In this document: one piece after another, positions 18,804 to 27,955 of the stretch
Position numbering within the stretch: position 1 is the first letter of the stretch
Layout of the letters: the number at the start of each line of letters is the position of its first letter
DNA from: Pseudoalteromonas citrea
GTDB taxonomy: Bacteria; Pseudomonadota; Gammaproteobacteria; Enterobacterales; Alteromonadaceae
NCBI RefSeq assembly: GCF_000238375.3
Contig: NZ_AHBZ03000027.1
Location: 310,001-374,000 of the forward strand
Reading direction: 5' to 3'
DNA length: 64,000 nucleotides
Notes under the pieces: model-generated
What the model was told of the DNA's origin: nothing
The model's input: the letters and a program-made list of their open reading frames with translations, nothing else
Database searches by the model: none
Position numbers and translations under genes: made by a program

Positions 18804-19810
18804 AAAGAGGATTCACGTATTTGAACAGACACATCAACCAAAGTTCTTGCCGCTGGTTGCGCTTTATTTAAAATTTCCCCAAGGGTTTGACAAGCTCGTT
18901 TACCAATATCATTGGCATCTATCCGCACTGATGATAAGGCGGGCTGCATTAAACAGGAATCCGCTAAGTCATCAAAGCCTACTACTTTAACGTCTCTACC
19001 TGGGACTAAATTGTGTTGACGCATTGCTTCAATAGCGCCATAAGCTATGACGTCACTAAAGCAAATAATCGCTTTAACATTAGGTGATTCTTTAATTAAT
19101 TTATTAAAGGCTTCTCTCCCACCTTGGCGGTTGGTAGGTGCTTGGATTATGCGTTTATTGTCGTGAATACCTTTTAGTTTCAATGCTGAATTGAACCCCG
19201 CGATACGTTCATGGTAATCAGAAATATCGGCAATTCCCCCTAAAAAGGCAATGTTTGTAATACCTTGCTCTAAAATATGCGACGTTGCTAGATGCGTCCC
19301 TTTTTGATTGTCAGGTAAAATAGTTGGTGCACTAGAATATGGCACTTCTCGCATAATATTAATGACTGGAAAGCCATTACTAACAAGGTTGTCTGTCCAT
19401 GTTTGCTCAGTGCCAGGTGCTGGGCACATAATAAACGCCGCGACATTATACTCTTTCAGTGTATTGACTACTTGCTTTTGACGTTCGTAGCACTCGCCTG
19501 TATTTACGAGCATTGGTACCATTCCAAGGGCATAAATATGTTTTTCTAAACCCACGGCTAGCTCAGCAGAGTAGGGGTTTGTTAAATCATTAATCACAAC
19601 AGCGATGAGATTGGAGCGTTTACTGCGAAGGGCTGCGGCATCTCGATTGTAAACATAGCCCAATACATCGATGGCTTTTAAAACCTTCTCTTTACTTTTA
19701 TCGCTCACCTTATCACTTTGGGTAAGTACTAAAGAGACGGTTGATTTAGACACCTGAGCTTCTCTGGCGACATCGAAGATGGTTACTTTTTCTGGCTTAT
19801 TGTTTTTCAT
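18800..19810 (-). CDS. LacI-family transcriptional regulator
   Basis: A 336-residue repressor-type protein. The N-terminal helix-turn-helix is typical (VTIFDVAREAQVSKSTVSLVL, split by the family pattern at residues 8-28), followed by the hinge helix region (NRDAAALRSKRSNLIAVVI) and a periplasmic-binding-protein-like effector domain (PYSAELAVGLE, VKVVGFDDLA). Such proteins bind sugars or nucleosides. It is in an operon with the downstream glycosyltransferase (ATGA overlap) and divergent from the S9 peptidase gene at 19987, so it may control itself and the peptidase. No clear operator palindrome was seen in the 176-bp gap. Confidence 0.92.
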   Translation of the reverse strand: MKNNKPEKVTIFDVAREAQVSKSTVSLVLTQSDKVSDKSKEKVLKAIDVLGYVYNRDAAALRSKRSNLIAVVINDLTNPYSAELAVGLEKHIYALGMVPMLVNTGECYERQKQVVNTLKEYNVAAFIMCPAPGTEQTWTDNLVSNGFPVINIMREVPYSSAPTILPDNQKGTHLATSHILEQGITNIAFLGGIADISDYHERIAGFNSALKLKGIHDNKRIIQAPTNRQGGREAFNKLIKESPNVKAIICFSDVIAYGAIEAMRQHNLVPGRDVKVVGFDDLADSCLMQPALSSVRIDANDIGKRACQTLGEILNKAQPAARTLVDVSVQIRESSL

Positions 19811-19986
19811 AGAGGTGCTTATTGCCTAAAGTATGGACTTGCTGTTGACGAAAGTGCATTTTAGCTTAAATAAACACGGCAAAAAAGCATTAGCTCAGGT
19901 TAAAAGTATCTTATTGGGCTGCATTTTTCTTTTATTCACGTATATTATGGCGAAGTTTGTCATTTGAATGCAGGGACTATTACAAA

Positions 19987-22482
19987 ATGAGGAAGTGGCT
20001 TTTTTATAGCATGATGGTTGGGTGGTTATTGATGACTTGGGGTGCGCATGCGTCAGACTTTGGGTATAAAGTACCATCTTCAAATCTAGCAAAAGTGGTT
20101 GATGCTGAGTTGATCCCACAAAGTAAACTCAGCACTGATGGTCGATGGCTCGCCTTATTAAAGCGCAGAAGGGTTGTTGCATTAGATGAGTTAACACTGC
20201 CAGAAAAAGCATTAGCAGGCATTAAGTTTAACCCTGCAACCTTTATGCGAAATTCATCTCGTATGTATTCGGCAATTGAATTGAAACATGTGGAAACAGG
20301 CTCAGTTATCAAAGTTAGCGGGTTACCTAAAGGTAAATTACGCGACGTACAATGGGCATCAAACAGTCAGTTTATCAGCTTTATTGTAGAGCAACATAGC
20401 AAAGCGACGTTATGGCTGTTTGATATAAAAACTCGAACAGTACGACAAATGACGACAACAACGCTCAATGGTGTTGTCAATTCTACAGCGTACCAGTGGC
20501 TGCCCGATAGCAGTGGCTTTATCGTTAACTTTGCCGTTAACCATGGAAAGCCGCAACTATCAGAAAGTGCACAACAGCCTGCGCCTATCATTCAACAAAG
20601 TAGCGGTGTTAAAGCGCCCGCACGTACATACCAGAACTTACTAAGTAACCCGTTTGACGAAGCGCAATTTAAGTTTTTCGCGCAAGGCCAGTTGGCCAAG
20701 CTATCTTTAGATGGCCGAGCTAAGGCGATTGGTAAACCAACGTATTTAAAGTCTTTTTCGATTTCTCCTGATTCAACCAATCTCATTGTCGGAATGATTG
20801 ATGAGCCATTTTCTTATCAAGTACGTTATTCTCGCTTTGCAACGGTATGGCAAGTTTGGGGTATGACGGGTTTTCCTTTATATGAACTCGCGCAACAACC
20901 CTTAGCAGACACGATTCCACAAGGGTTTGATAGTGTACGCACTGGTCCAAGAGAGTTTCAATGGCGAAAAGATAAAGGGGCCACGGTGCTATGGGCTGAA
21001 GCTCAAGACGGTGGCAACATGAAGCAAACAGCTGAACATCATGATTATTTATATAGCATCAGTTCACCGTTTAAGCGTGAGCCTGAGTTATTTGCCAAAG
21101 TAAAAGATCGCTTTTCATCTATTCAATGGGCTGATGAAAATATTGCTTTGCTGACTGAATGGAAGTTCGCTAGCCGCACAGTGCGTACATCGGTTATTTC
21201 CCCGAGAAATGCGGATGAGCGCAGAGTGATTTTTTCTGAGCGCAGTTATAATGATGCATACAATAATCCAGGTCGATTTATTATGACTAAAAATGACTTG
21301 GGCGTAGGCGTGTTAAAGTTAGTCGGTGGCCGGTATTTATTTTTGCGTGGCAATGGCGCGAGTAAAGAAGGTAATAAGCCATTTTTAGATCGTTATGATG
21401 TGAAAACCAACAGCACAACGCGCTTATGGCAATCTTCAGCACCTTATTATGAGCGTGTACGGGCGATGTTAGATGATGAAGGGCTCAGGTTTATTACTCT
21501 ACGTGAATCTAAACTAGAGCAGCCAAATTTCTTTATTCGAGATTTAACATTTGACTCATTGACGCAGTTAACACGATTTGTGCATCCATATCCAGAGTTT
21601 CAAGGGATAACCAAGGAACAAATAAAATACAAACGTAGTGATGGTACCCAACTAACGGGTAACCTGTATTTGCCCGCAAATTATGACCCATCTCAAGGGC
21701 CTTTACCCGTGTTAATGTGGGCTTACCCATTAGAATACAAAAATAAGCAAGTTGCCTCGCAAGTTAGGGAGTCTCCTTACGCATTCCCTTATGTTGGATA
21801 TTGGGGGCCAATGCCTTATTTGGCTCAAGGTATTGCAGTATTTGATGATCCTAAAATGCCAATCATAGGGGAAGGGGCACAACTACCGAATGATAACTTT
21901 AGATCGCAATTGGTTGCGAGTGCTAAAGCTGCTGTGGACGTGTTGGTTGATCAAGGCATCGCAGACCCAAAGCGTATTGCCATTGGCGGGCATTCATATG
22001 GTGCGTTTATGGTTGCCAACCTACTTGCTCATTCTGACTTATTTGTCGCTGGTATTGCGCGTAGTGGTGCCTATAACAGAAGCTTAACACCGTTTGGTTT
22101 CCAAGGTGAAGAGCGTGACTTTTGGCAAGCGCAAGGTGTCTATGCCAATATGTCTCCGTTTTTCCATGTAGATAAAATCAATGAGCCGATGTTAATGATC
22201 CACGGTGCTGAAGATCCAAATTCAGGCACTTTCCCAATGCAGTCGCAAAGAATGTACGCGGCAATGAAAGGACTTGGAAAAGAGGCTAGACTGGTTATGC
22301 TCCCGCACGAGGGGCATAGCTATAGAGCTAAAGAAAGCATTTTGCATGTACTTTGGGAACAAGAACAGTGGCTGAAGAAGTACTTAATGCCGCTTCCCAA
22401 CATTGAAGAGATCGATAACATTGATCTAACTCTGTTAGCCCCTAATAATAGTCAAGGTGACCCCAACAGCACGTTGTATTAA
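19987..22482 (+). CDS. S9-family prolyl-oligopeptidase-like serine peptidase
   Basis: An 831-residue exported peptidase with a signal peptide (residues 1-26, ending GAHA). The N-terminal two thirds form a beta-propeller-like region; the C-terminal alpha/beta hydrolase domain has the full catalytic triad: Ser670 in GGHSYGAF, Asp743 in HGAEDPNSG and His777 in HEGHSY. The family hydrolyses short peptides, often after Pro, Glu or Ala; this one resembles the periplasmic glutamyl/dipeptidyl type. An open frame starts earlier at TTG 19957, but the ATG at 19987 gives the signal peptide directly and has AGGGA upstream at a rather long spacing. It is divergent from the LacI-type regulator. Confidence 0.9.
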   Translation: MRKWLFYSMMVGWLLMTWGAHASDFGYKVPSSNLAKVVDAELIPQSKLSTDGRWLALLKRRRVVALDELTLPEKALAGIKFNPATFMRNSSRMYSAIELKHVETGSVIKVSGLPKGKLRDVQWASNSQFISFIVEQHSKATLWLFDIKTRTVRQMTTTTLNGVVNSTAYQWLPDSSGFIVNFAVNHGKPQLSESAQQPAPIIQQSSGVKAPARTYQNLLSNPFDEAQFKFFAQGQLAKLSLDGRAKAIGKPTYLKSFSISPDSTNLIVGMIDEPFSYQVRYSRFATVWQVWGMTGFPLYELAQQPLADTIPQGFDSVRTGPREFQWRKDKGATVLWAEAQDGGNMKQTAEHHDYLYSISSPFKREPELFAKVKDRFSSIQWADENIALLTEWKFASRTVRTSVISPRNADERRVIFSERSYNDAYNNPGRFIMTKNDLGVGVLKLVGGRYLFLRGNGASKEGNKPFLDRYDVKTNSTTRLWQSSAPYYERVRAMLDDEGLRFITLRESKLEQPNFFIRDLTFDSLTQLTRFVHPYPEFQGITKEQIKYKRSDGTQLTGNLYLPANYDPSQGPLPVLMWAYPLEYKNKQVASQVRESPYAFPYVGYWGPMPYLAQGIAVFDDPKMPIIGEGAQLPNDNFRSQLVASAKAAVDVLVDQGIADPKRIAIGGHSYGAFMVANLLAHSDLFVAGIARSGAYNRSLTPFGFQGEERDFWQAQGVYANMSPFFHVDKINEPMLMIHGAEDPNSGTFPMQSQRMYAAMKGLGKEARLVMLPHEGHSYRAKESILHVLWEQEQWLKKYLMPLPNIEEIDNIDLTLLAPNNSQGDPNSTLY

Positions 22483-22526
22483 TGTGCTGTTGGATGGCGA
22501 GTCGAATATTTTTGGTGATATTCGAC
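22463..22526. terminator. two consecutive hairpins after the S9 peptidase gene
   Basis: A 10-bp perfect stem CCAACAGCAC/GTGCTGTTGG at 22463-22493 spans the stop codon. A second 9-bp stem GTCGAATAT/ATATTCGAC follows at 22501-22526. Neither has a T run directly after it, so they may protect the mRNA 3' end more than terminate. Confidence 0.4.
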
Positions 22527-22612
22527 CGCTTATCTTATTTTATAGGAACTGTTGTTCTGGTGGCGTTATTACACATACGTAAAGTTATTATGATTTATAG
22601 GCTATCAGTGAG

Positions 22613-23470
22613 CTAAGTTGTTTTTGACCCTGACATTGAACTGCCTACTGAGGCGGTTATTACCATAAAAATTGCGCACCACTGAAGGGGGGTAAGTAAT
22701 TCAGCGAGGATCATAAACCCTGCGAGTGCCGCAATAGCAGGTTCTAAACTCATCATGATACTGAAACTTTGTGCCGACATATTACGTAGTGCAACCATTT
22801 CCAAACTATATGGTAATGCGCTTGAGAGCAAGCCAATCATGATCCCAAGCGGAATTAATTGCCAATTAAGTAGGGCTGCCCCTTGTGAAATAACCCCATA
22901 TGGCACTAAAACAATGGCTGCAACACTCATACCTAGCGCAACGGTTGCACCGCCAGAACCATGATTCCCGGTTTTCTTACCAAATAAAATATAGCCTGCC
23001 CAGCATGCTCCTGCTATCAATGCCAAAACAACTCCCACGGGGTCTAATCCATCTACACTGCCCATGTTGGGTAAAAGAAGCACGATCCCAAGTATTGCAA
23101 AGCCAACCCAAATATAATCTCGCTTACGTTTAGAAGCCAGCAGCGCTACAGCCAGTGGACCGGTAAACTCTAACGCAACGCCAATACCAATCGGGATCCG
23201 TTCAATGGCGTAATAAAAAGTAATATTCATGCCACCTAAGCACAATCCATAAACAATAATTGGGATCCAATTACTTGGTAGGCGTCGCCAAGGCCTGAAA
23301 ACCATACAGAGAATAATCGCAGAAAAACCCAGCCGGTAGGCTGTTGTGCCTTCAGGGCCCACATAAGGGAATAGCTGCTTAGCGATTGATGCACCAGATT
23401 GGATTGTTACCATTGCACAGAGTAAACAGGCAATAGCAAATAATGTATCTTTATTGATAGCGGGCATCAT
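22613..23470 (-). CDS. EamA/DMT-family transporter, RhtA-like
   Basis: A 285-residue inner-membrane protein with ten predicted helices in two EamA repeats. The stretches AYRLGFSAIILCMVFRPWRR, TFYYAIERIPIGIGVALEFT and SALPYSLEMVALRN are characteristic of the RhtA (threonine/homoserine exporter) branch of the drug/metabolite superfamily. The substrate is therefore probably an amino acid, but this is by family resemblance only. The frame extends to a GTG at 23479; the ATG at 23470 was preferred, although neither has a strong ribosome-binding site. It stands alone. Confidence 0.85.
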   Translation of the reverse strand: MMPAINKDTLFAIACLLCAMVTIQSGASIAKQLFPYVGPEGTTAYRLGFSAIILCMVFRPWRRLPSNWIPIIVYGLCLGGMNITFYYAIERIPIGIGVALEFTGPLAVALLASKRKRDYIWVGFAILGIVLLLPNMGSVDGLDPVGVVLALIAGACWAGYILFGKKTGNHGSGGATVALGMSVAAIVLVPYGVISQGAALLNWQLIPLGIMIGLLSSALPYSLEMVALRNMSAQSFSIMMSLEPAIAALAGFMILAELLTPLQWCAIFMVITASVGSSMSGSKTT

Positions 23471-23633
23471 GGGGCTCACTGGAACTGAAGTATCGTAAAG
23501 GCGTCAGTCTACTGTGAGATCTCAAGCTTCTCAAGGATATTGTATACTTTATTATTGCTGTTAACGCCTTAAGAACTCGAAGGTTACATTATGTATCTTT
23601 TAATTTTTTATTTATTGACCTAGTCTAGCCCTA

Positions 23634-24425
23634 TTAACACTTTAACGTATCAAGGTATCTGAACCAATCGTTTTGATGTTGAGTCATTGCTTGGTGTTTT
23701 TTTGAATTCATGTGGGCATCTCTGTCTTTGTCCGTCATAAAAGGACCAACTCGACAAAAAGGGCAGTGGTTATTCTGTAAATAATGCGGAATAACAAGCT
23801 GTGAGCTCAGTGCCTGGTTAGGTTTTTTTGACCAAACATAGGTGGTACCACTGGTATCTTTTACATGTTTATCTCTATCTACATTACGGATTTTATAGCC
23901 ACCGAATTGCCCGATATCAAACTTAGATTGCCCTAAATACTTAATATCAAGTCCATGGTTTAATGACGATTCTAAATCCCACTCACAATAGGGCTTTACA
24001 TCTTTTGAGGTAACATAGCATAACATTTCACCTTCAGGGTCTAGCGCATATTGACTTGCATAGCTGATAAAGCAGCGCAGCAAACGTCTATTCAGGGTAT
24101 TGATGGACAAAGGCTGCTTGTCAAACTCTGATTTGCTGGTAAAACCGGGCACTAATGGAAATTGAAAGATGACGACGTCAAAACTATGCTTGATCAGCCT
24201 CTGCCACGAGTCAACGTGTGTTACATCAAATTCAGTGTATACAGGAACATTATGGCTCGTCAGTATATCGAGTGCATGTGATTCATATTTATTTCTGAGC
24301 TGCTGTTCAGAATCATAAATACTGGCACAAAGGTGTTTTGGTGAAAAGTGAGTATGTAACGCTGAAGAAAAGCTTAAATCACCATCCCCAACGGTCAGAA
24401 TTCGCCATTGCTTATCTAAAATCAT
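23634..24425 (-). CDS. DUF2431/BMT5-like Rossmann methyltransferase-type protein with a C-terminal C2H2 zinc finger
   Basis: A 263-residue cytoplasmic protein. Residues about 5-180 match the BMT5-like Rossmann fold by the signature ILTVGDGDLSFSSAL near the N terminus and VVIFQFPLVPGF in the middle. In yeast, BMT5 methylates a uridine in 25S rRNA. A zinc-finger-like motif follows at the C terminus: Cys221, Cys224, His238 and His244 (C-x2-C-x13-H-x5-H) in a U1-type arrangement ending NSKKHQ. A nucleic-acid substrate is a fair inference; the bacterial target is unknown. Monocistronic. The family is mainly known from eukaryotes, so this is an uncommon combination in a bacterium. Confidence 0.75.
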   Translation of the reverse strand: MILDKQWRILTVGDGDLSFSSALHTHFSPKHLCASIYDSEQQLRNKYESHALDILTSHNVPVYTEFDVTHVDSWQRLIKHSFDVVIFQFPLVPGFTSKSEFDKQPLSINTLNRRLLRCFISYASQYALDPEGEMLCYVTSKDVKPYCEWDLESSLNHGLDIKYLGQSKFDIGQFGGYKIRNVDRDKHVKDTSGTTYVWSKKPNQALSSQLVIPHYLQNNHCPFCRVGPFMTDKDRDAHMNSKKHQAMTQHQNDWFRYLDTLKC

Positions 24426-24521
24426 GTAAAACCATATTCAATAAAAACGGGCAGAGTATATCATTGAATAATGCGCTTGGGTAAACACACAAAATATGCT
24501 CACCCAATTGATGACGTGTGG

Positions 24522-25613
24522 TTAATAATGACCTTGTGTAAGTTGGTCGAGTAACGCCATAACATCACCACTGGCGCTTTCCATTCTATTGAGCTGCACA
24601 ATGACGGCTTGTTTATCTCCCGAAGAAAATAACATCATGGCTTCTACACCTGCTCTGTGTACTTCTTTGTGTGGTGCATCTATGCGTTTAAATGCTGAAT
24701 GGTTACTAAATTGTTTGGCACCATCACCTTTGAGCCACTTTCCTAAGCGGCAGCTTGCATGATCTGCAAAACTATCAATTGATTGTGTATCTGCACCGAT
24801 TAGGTGGTTGTATACATTCCCTTTCCATACAACGTGATCAAGTTTTACTGTTTGCAGGAAGGTTTGAGTAGTAGCACTCATGATGGTGTTTTTCATCGAG
24901 CCACAACTACTGACGATATCTTTATATTCATCATTCAAATGTGAAATACTGCCAGATAGGTTATGATTTGAATCTTGTATCACACTGACTGCATTGACGG
25001 TGAGCTGTGTTGTATCAATGATTTTTTTCACTAAATCAGACACTTCATTTGCTGATTCATTTGTATTATTTGCCAGTGCGCGCACTTCGTCAGCAACCAC
25101 ACTAAAGCCTCGGCCTGCTTCACCGGCTCTGGCCGCTTCGATAGCAGCATTCAGTGCTAACAAATTGGTTTGGTCAGATATTTTTGAAATCGTGGTGACG
25201 AAGGTATTAATGTTGTCGGCCATTTGCGATAAGCCAGATATGTTGTCTGTCATATCTCCCATATTACTGGCTAAGCTCTCCATCCCCTGCAAAATATTTT
25301 TGAGAGAGCTTTCTGATGTTTCAAAAGATTTATTTACACGATTGATTGATTGGCTTTCTCTATCTATGTCGATAAAGCTTTGTAACACGGTTTCTCTGAT
25401 CCCTTGGATCTGAGATAAGCCATGCATAGCACACTGTAATAATTGGTTATCCGTGTTGTCATTGAGTTGAGCCTGGGAGTGAACTAACTTGTCGTTTAAG
25501 TCGTCGGCTTGCGCTTTTAACTGTGTATTTTCGTGAGTCAACTGCGCGACGACGCGTTCTAGATCCTCGATTTTTTTCTTTTGTTGTTTATTACTAAATA
25601 GTTGATCTAACAA
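24522..25613 (-). CDS. soluble chemoreceptor with a C-terminal CZB zinc-binding domain
   Basis: A 363-residue cytoplasmic methyl-accepting-type protein without membrane segments. An N-terminal coiled coil (about 10-55) leads to the MCP signalling hairpin ([32 protein letters not shown], seen here in two pieces, about residues 140-170). The C-terminal 120 residues form a CZB domain, with the zinc ligands expected at [17 protein letters not shown] and HKEVH. CZB proteins sense zinc or hypochlorous acid and often act on chemotaxis or on diguanylate cyclases. The next gene in the same direction upstream (25723-26565) is a GGDEF protein, consistent with such a link. Confidence 0.9.
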   Translation of the reverse strand: MLDQLFSNKQQKKKIEDLERVVAQLTHENTQLKAQADDLNDKLVHSQAQLNDNTDNQLLQCAMHGLSQIQGIRETVLQSFIDIDRESQSINRVNKSFETSESSLKNILQGMESLASNMGDMTDNISGLSQMADNINTFVTTISKISDQTNLLALNAAIEAARAGEAGRGFSVVADEVRALANNTNESANEVSDLVKKIIDTTQLTVNAVSVIQDSNHNLSGSISHLNDEYKDIVSSCGSMKNTIMSATTQTFLQTVKLDHVVWKGNVYNHLIGADTQSIDSFADHASCRLGKWLKGDGAKQFSNHSAFKRIDAPHKEVHRAGVEAMMLFSSGDKQAVIVQLNRMESASGDVMALLDQLTQGHY

Positions 25614-25722
25614 GTGGTTGTCCCTCTTTATCGATTTACCGTAATGAGGGTATCAGTGAATTAACGAAAGTGCTACAACAACTACTGAGGTTATTGAGGT
25701 AAATCTAATTAAGTGTAAAAAA

Positions 25723-26565
25723 TTACAGAGTTCTAGGACGTGTTCGGACAACTTTACTGGCTTTATCAGAGTACATGCTAGAATCAGCCCGTTGAACAAT
25801 GGTATCTGGTTGTTCTTTGGAGTCTGTTTTTGCCGTACCAATACTCAAACCCACACCATATTCAAAAATTTGTTCGAGTAAAGCGTCACGCAAGGTGCTG
25901 AGATCATTTTCATTATTCTCGCCAAACGCCACAAATTCATCACCACCAATTCTAAAACAATAGTCATCACCAAATTGTTTTATTAACGATGCGGAAAATG
26001 CTTTTAGAATATTATCTCCCACATGGTGACCATATTTGTCATTTGCTTGTTTAAAATCATCTAAGTCAAAGTAGAAAAGCACTGGCTGCTTGTCACTGAG
26101 CTCATTAAATGTTTCAAAACACGCTTTGCGATTCCCTATGCCGGTAAGAGGATCGTGGTTTGCTTCAAAGCGCAGTTGTGCTTCAAGTTTTTCTCGCTGC
26201 TTGATCTCATCATTAAGCTGACCAATGACACCGCGCTTTGTTAAAATCATTGTAAGCATACCGTAGCATGTTATCAAAAAGCCGATATTTTTTAGGGAAG
26301 TATCAAAAATTAGTAGGGGCATGTCACTATCACTAATAAAGTCGTCAGTGATATCAAGCAATAATCCAATACTATATACACTCCATCCGAAAAGTAAGAG
26401 TTTGCTTTTAAGGTGGGGTACACTCAACGCAATTAATGAGGTCGTTAATCCAAACCAAAATATCTCTTCAAATGTATCCCAATAAAAGTCTGGTTGATTC
26501 AACTTCCACATTGTGAATAGTCCAACTACTAGCCAAATTAGTATTAGATAAAATTTAACTGCCAT
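25723..26565 (-). CDS. membrane-bound GGDEF diguanylate cyclase
   Basis: A 280-residue protein. Four or so hydrophobic helices occupy residues 1-110, a coiled coil follows (EIKQREKLEAQL), and the GGDEF domain covers about 120-275 with an intact FRIGGDEFVAFGE. There is no RxxD inhibitory site before the motif, unlike the enzyme at 3720, so feedback inhibition is less likely. The frame is open to a GTG at 26589, but AAAAAGG lies seven bases before the ATG at 26565, which starts right at the first helix. It lies 110 bp upstream of the CZB chemoreceptor gene on the same strand and could be cotranscribed. Confidence 0.88.
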   Translation of the reverse strand: MAVKFYLILIWLVVGLFTMWKLNQPDFYWDTFEEIFWFGLTTSLIALSVPHLKSKLLLFGWSVYSIGLLLDITDDFISDSDMPLLIFDTSLKNIGFLITCYGMLTMILTKRGVIGQLNDEIKQREKLEAQLRFEANHDPLTGIGNRKACFETFNELSDKQPVLFYFDLDDFKQANDKYGHHVGDNILKAFSASLIKQFGDDYCFRIGGDEFVAFGENNENDLSTLRDALLEQIFEYGVGLSIGTAKTDSKEQPDTIVQRADSSMYSDKASKVVRTRPRTL

Positions 26566-26622
26566 GTGCATACCTTTTTGAACTCTCACCTATATGTATA
26601 GCAGATAAATTAGCAAAATAGA

Positions 26623-27048
26623 TTACCCTCGGGATAATTCGATACTTTGCGCCAACATAAATAAATGGCAGACAAAAACAACTGAGGTTAGAACATAACG
26701 CATTTTTTGATAATCTTTATGATAGTTCTGCCAAGCTGCCATCCCTCTTTCAAAAACCAACACAATTGGGTAGCTCAGCGCAAGGTAAAGCAATACCACC
26801 GATGAATCGAATATTGCTAAAAGAGGAAAGGGTATCACAACTAATACAGCCATTACTGCATGGGTATTAGACTGCTCACCAGCTCGCCACAAAGTGCCTG
26901 CCATAAAGGCAAGAATACCTAAACTATAGTAAATAAATGTATCAATAGCGGTTATTGATGACCCCAGAAGTAACGGCCAAAACACGCAGGCTAAGAACGG
27001 CAAAAGGCCAAAGTAGCCAAGTTGGATATGATTCATGTATGGGTGCAT
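26623..27048 (-). CDS. DUF3429-family small membrane protein
   Basis: A 141-residue inner-membrane protein with about five hydrophobic helices. The beginning LGYFGLLPFLACVFWPLLL and the central YSLGILAFMAGTLW agree with DUF3429, a family of unknown function. AAAGAG precedes the ATG. It lies 58 bp upstream of the GGDEF gene on the same strand and may share its transcript. No function can be assigned. Confidence 0.75.
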   Translation of the reverse strand: MHPYMNHIQLGYFGLLPFLACVFWPLLLGSSITAIDTFIYYSLGILAFMAGTLWRAGEQSNTHAVMAVLVVIPFPLLAIFDSSVVLLYLALSYPIVLVFERGMAAWQNYHKDYQKMRYVLTSVVFVCHLFMLAQSIELSRG

Positions 27049-27317
27049 GTTTTACTCTTTGTTGCGTTATTTATCAGTATTGTACGTATGTCAGTATACC
27101 TTAGGTGCACTCTTTGCGGGAAGTTTTGTCACACTCATCGGACTTTCATCGCGAAAAGCGAGTGTATTTAGATTTCCATCCATAATATCGATTAGTTTAA
27201 TCTAAACAATCAATTTTATTTGTTTATTCAAAACCACTATCTTAGTTACCAAGCCAAACGAACACAGACTACATGTTCGAAACATACATTAATTATTTAA
27301 ACTAAGAGAGAATACTA

Positions 27318-27887
27318 ATGAGCACATCTTTAATAAACACAACAATCAAACCTTTTAACGCAACAGCATACCATAACGGTGATTTTGTAGAGGTAAGTGA
27401 ACAAGACTTACTTGGCAAGTGGTCTATTGTTTTCTTCTACCCGGCTGACTTTACATTTGTGTGCCCTACGGAATTGGGCGATGTGGCTGACTATTATGCA
27501 CAGTTACAGGAAATGGGCGTAGAAGTTTACTCGGTATCAACTGATACGCACTTTACGCATAAAGCATGGCATGACACGTCTGACACAATTCAGAAAATCA
27601 AATTCCCAATGATTGGCGACCCAACAGGACGCATCACACGTAACTTCGGTGTAATGATTGAAGAAGAAGGCCTTGCGCTTCGAGGCACATTCGTGATTAA
27701 CCCTGAGGGAGAAATCAAAGTAATCGAAACACACGACTTAGGTATTGGTCGAAGTGCAAAAGAGCTATTACGCAAAGTACAAGCGGCGCAATACATTGCA
27801 AGTCATGATGGTGAAGTATGCCCTGCATCTTGGCAGCCAGGTGAAGAAACTCTAGCACCGTCGTTAGATTTAGTAGGAAAAATCTAA
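27318..27887 (+). CDS. ahpC: alkyl hydroperoxide reductase subunit C (2-Cys peroxiredoxin)
   Basis: A 189-residue cytoplasmic peroxiredoxin reducing hydrogen peroxide and organic hydroperoxides. The peroxidatic Cys49 lies in DFTFVCPTEL and the resolving Cys168 in GEVCPASW. The 119-residue spacing equals that of E. coli AhpC (46 and 165), and the length is nearly the same (187). It forms an operon with ahpF, whose product reduces it. AAGAGAGAA precedes the ATG. Regulation by OxyR is usual for the family; no site matching the OxyR spacing was found by eye. Confidence 0.97.
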   Translation: MSTSLINTTIKPFNATAYHNGDFVEVSEQDLLGKWSIVFFYPADFTFVCPTELGDVADYYAQLQEMGVEVYSVSTDTHFTHKAWHDTSDTIQKIKFPMIGDPTGRITRNFGVMIEEEGLALRGTFVINPEGEIKVIETHDLGIGRSAKELLRKVQAAQYIASHDGEVCPASWQPGEETLAPSLDLVGKI

Positions 27888-27904
27888 TAGGAAATACTGC
27901 CAAT

Positions 27905-27923
27905 GGGGCGACATAGTCGCCCC
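27905..27923 (+). promoter_or_regulatory. hairpin between ahpC and ahpF
   Basis: A perfect 8-bp GC-rich stem GGGGCGAC/GTCGCCCC with the loop ATA lies 18 bases after the ahpC stop. No T run follows, so it is more likely an mRNA processing or stability element that keeps ahpC in excess over ahpF than a full terminator. Confidence 0.55.
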
Positions 27924-27955
27924 TTACGTAACTTATTGCTGTGAGGAACCTAAGC

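Noticed and set aside
27190-27206. OxyR-like site upstream of ahpC (TTAG-n6-CTAA)
   Set aside because: The half-site spacing is six and not seven bases, the second pair is absent, and such AT-rich palindromes are common by chance.
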